NCBI RefSeq assembly: GCF_000143415.4
Contig: NW_003314337.1
Coordinates: 849,853-913,852 of the forward strand
Direction of reading: 5' to 3'
Length of the DNA stretch: 64,000 bases
Source of the DNA: Selaginella moellendorffii
Lineage: Eukaryota; Streptophyta; Lycopodiopsida; Selaginellales; Selaginellaceae
Shown here: positions 62,692 to 64,000 of the stretch, one piece after another
Layout: every line of letters begins with the position of its first letter
Position numbering within the stretch: the stretch's first letter is position 1
The notes under the pieces: generated by a model
Databases searched by the model: none
The model's input: the letters and a program-made list of their open reading frames with translations, nothing else
What the model was told of the DNA's origin: nothing
Made by a program: the position numbers and the translations under genes

Positions 62692-64000
62692 TTATTCATA
62701 TGGTGGGAGTCTCGCTGAAACCAAGTGGGAAGCAAGGTTTGGGGACCGTGTCCAGCATGTGATCACTCTGGGGAGTGAGTCTGATGGAACTTCAGAAATC
62801 ACCTGTTTAGGGTTTAGGGTGTTCCCCACATCAAGTGCCGCACTATGGAGAGTATAAGGCAGCTTGAAAATGAGGGGGGCCTGTAGACTATTGCTACTGG
62901 ATTTGCGTGATGGAGAGTAGAGCACATTATCTCGGTCCGTATAATGGATTGTCCGGAAAGCTTCAATAAGGAAGGCTCTTGGGTATCCACGTGCACGGAG
63001 ACGAGTATAGAAAAGCTTGCGAATTGCACAGAAGCTCTCAGGGTTACTCTCTCGTAGGAGGTAACGCCGAAGTTCAGCACGAATGAAGGCAATCTTTTGG
63101 TGTCGAGGATGCGTTGAGTTCCATGGAAGATATTGGTATGCATTTAGTGGCTTTTGAAAGGTGGTGGAGTCTAGGCACCTGCATTTCTCAAAACGTGGGC
63201 CTTTGAAAAAATGGATGTCTAGAATATCCATAGATTCAAATGAGATCACTGAGGTGATCTTTATAGAATTGCAGAGGCTTCCATAGCTAGCCAACCAGCA
63301 TTCCAAGCTCTCTTTTGATCCATCCCAAATTCCAACACCATCGTCAATATATCTCTTAAGATATATTGGCCATTTAGAAGAGGTGGCCTTAAATTCGTCC
63401 TCGAGGGAACAAAGAAAAAGGCAAGCATACACCACAGCAAAGTTTGACCCCATAGCAGTGCCTCGGATTTGAAGGAAATAACTCCCATCAAACTCAACAT
63501 AATTGTGTTCAAGGATGAGTCCTGCAGCAGCCATGATAAAGCGTGCTTGCATCGAATCTCCAAAATTTCTATATACAAAGTTATGGAGGCGATAGAGCCC
63601 TTCACGTGTGGGAATGCTCGGGTAGAGCGACTCCACATCAAAAGTGAAGAGGAGGCAGTCTTTTGGGAGCTGTTGTTTATGAAGATCATGAAGGAGGGTG
63701 TGGGAGTCCATAAGAAAGGTTTCCTGTTGGAGGAGAATGCCAAAAAGTTGGCGGTGGAGCCATTTTGCAAGTGGCTCCCAAATGTAGCCAACATAGCTAG
63801 CAATTGGTCTCCCACGAATTGGCTGCTTGTGTATTTTTGGAAGAAAATACAACAAACAAGCTTTACGTGGAGGTGAGGGCAAAGTGATGAGGTACTTGGC
63901 TGTGTTCTTGTCCAGCCATGAGCAAGATTTATACTTCAGGAGAAGTTCGAGGAGGCGCTCATGCATGGGTTGATGTGGAATCGACTCAACTCTCTTGTAG
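62692..64000 (-). CDS. PLE-2 reverse transcriptase (5' end outside the window)
   Basis: The frame is open from the window edge to 62692 with no stop. It includes the PLE fingers box LYFLPKIHKQPIRGRPIAS, motif A FTFDVESLYPSIPTREG, motif B IRGTAMGSNFAVVYACLF, motif C YLKRYIDDGVGIWDG (catalytic YIDD), KITSVISFESMDILDIHFFKG, LNAYQYLPWNSTHP and the C-terminal PRVITCWTRSPNLASHL. It ends with ARLPPYE, without a C-terminal GIY-YIG endonuclease. It is similar but clearly not identical to PLE-1, so they are separate lineages. A possible N-terminal endonuclease cannot be judged from this window. Confidence 0.93.
   Translation of the reverse strand, partial: YKRVESIPHQPMHERLLELLLKYKSCSWLDKNTAKYLITLPSPPRKACLLYFLPKIHKQPIRGRPIASYVGYIWEPLAKWLHRQLFGILLQQETFLMDSHTLLHDLHKQQLPKDCLLFTFDVESLYPSIPTREGLYRLHNFVYRNFGDSMQARFIMAAAGLILEHNYVEFDGSYFLQIRGTAMGSNFAVVYACLFLCSLEDEFKATSSKWPIYLKRYIDDGVGIWDGSKESLECWLASYGSLCNSIKITSVISFESMDILDIHFFKGPRFEKCRCLDSTTFQKPLNAYQYLPWNSTHPRHQKIAFIRAELRRYLLRESNPESFCAIRKLFYTRLRARGYPRAFLIEAFRTIHYTDRDNVLYSPSRKSSSNSLQAPLIFKLPYTLHSAALDVGNTLNPKQVISEVPSDSLPRVITCWTRSPNLASHLVSARLPPYE

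Larger units (their letters stand above)
61625..64000 (-). mobile_element. PLE-2: Penelope-like element, continues past the right edge
   Basis: The minus-strand order is RT (to 62692), a 3' region with a ~160-bp direct duplication (about 62351-62510 and 62511-62670), a hammerhead at 61786-61828 and a tail ending against TTTAGGG repeats. The tail after the ribozyme differs from that of PLE-1. An element whose 3' end abuts G-strand telomere repeats fits priming from a chromosome end, as known for endonuclease-deficient PLEs. Confidence 0.88.

Overview
This window is eukaryotic nuclear DNA from the plant lineage (a streptophyte: a land plant or charophyte alga). Telomere-type repeats are TTTAGGG/CCCTAAA, introns are short GT-AG, the LINEs are plant-like with an APE endonuclease, an RT and a terminal zinc-binding region, and gene debris includes PPR, PP2C and 5S rRNA sequence. 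Penelope-like elements (PLEs) are uncommon in flowering plants, so an alga, moss, lycophyte, fern or gymnosperm is more likely. I cannot name the species. No clearly intact ordinary host protein gene is visible; almost everything is mobile DNA.

Region A (about 0.4-34.6 kb) is a head-to-tail chain of retroelements, all transcribed from the minus strand, with essentially no DNA between them. From left to right: LINE-0 (5' part), SLE-1, LINE-1, LINE-2, SLE-2, SLE-3, SLE-4, LINE-3, SLE-5, SLE-6, PLE-1. 'SLE' is my name for a 1.7-kb short LINE-tailed element without a convincing ORF. Each member begins on the plus strand with the same 16-bp 3'-terminal motif AATCCGGCGAGATCGC, attached directly to the (usually truncated) 5' end of the previous member. 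This is the geometry of HeT-A/TART telomere arrays or of repeated RT template jumping. The LINEs, the SLEs and the PLE all share the 16-bp end, and the LINEs and SLEs also share a covarying stem-loop beside it.

Region B (8715-22610) is a 13,896-bp DNA transposon inserted in LINE-1 ORF1. It has 24-bp perfect terminal inverted repeats and an AATT target duplication (4-6 bp, ambiguous), and removing it restores the LINE reading frame. It carries two divergent genes. The plus-strand gene encodes a DUF7869-like (RNase H/DDE-type) transposase of about 1,020 codons with one in-frame TAG. The minus-strand multi-exon gene is predicted to encode a protein of roughly 1,650 residues with a ParB-like domain, a possible methyltransferase-like segment, an acidic tract and a C-terminal FCP1/NIF-type HAD phosphatase domain. 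About 25 copies of a 22-bp palindrome (core GGCATGAGGCCTCATGCC) are scattered through this element and I saw none outside it. Four lie at a fixed position just before the 3' splice sites of 38-54-nt introns. This is the best candidate for an undescribed system: a large transposon with a ParB-like protein and many parS-like palindromes.

Region C (about 34.6-42 kb) is T/G-rich unrecognised DNA holding three more SLE copies between three copies of a 17-bp target-site duplication; an assembly gap lies inside.

Region D (42-64 kb) is older and mostly AT-rich. It holds decayed LINE and SLE copies, LTR-like repeats (one followed by an initiator-tRNA-type primer binding site), minisatellites (notably a 16-bp one at 58.8-59.6 kb), fragments of PPR, PP2C and possibly subtilase genes, and a 5S rRNA-like sequence with a T-run. 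At 61.3-64 kb PLE material lies against TTTAGGG repeats. Both PLEs carry a hammerhead ribozyme. A 147-bp PLE fragment ends exactly at the predicted ribozyme cleavage site and continues directly into TTTAGGG repeats.
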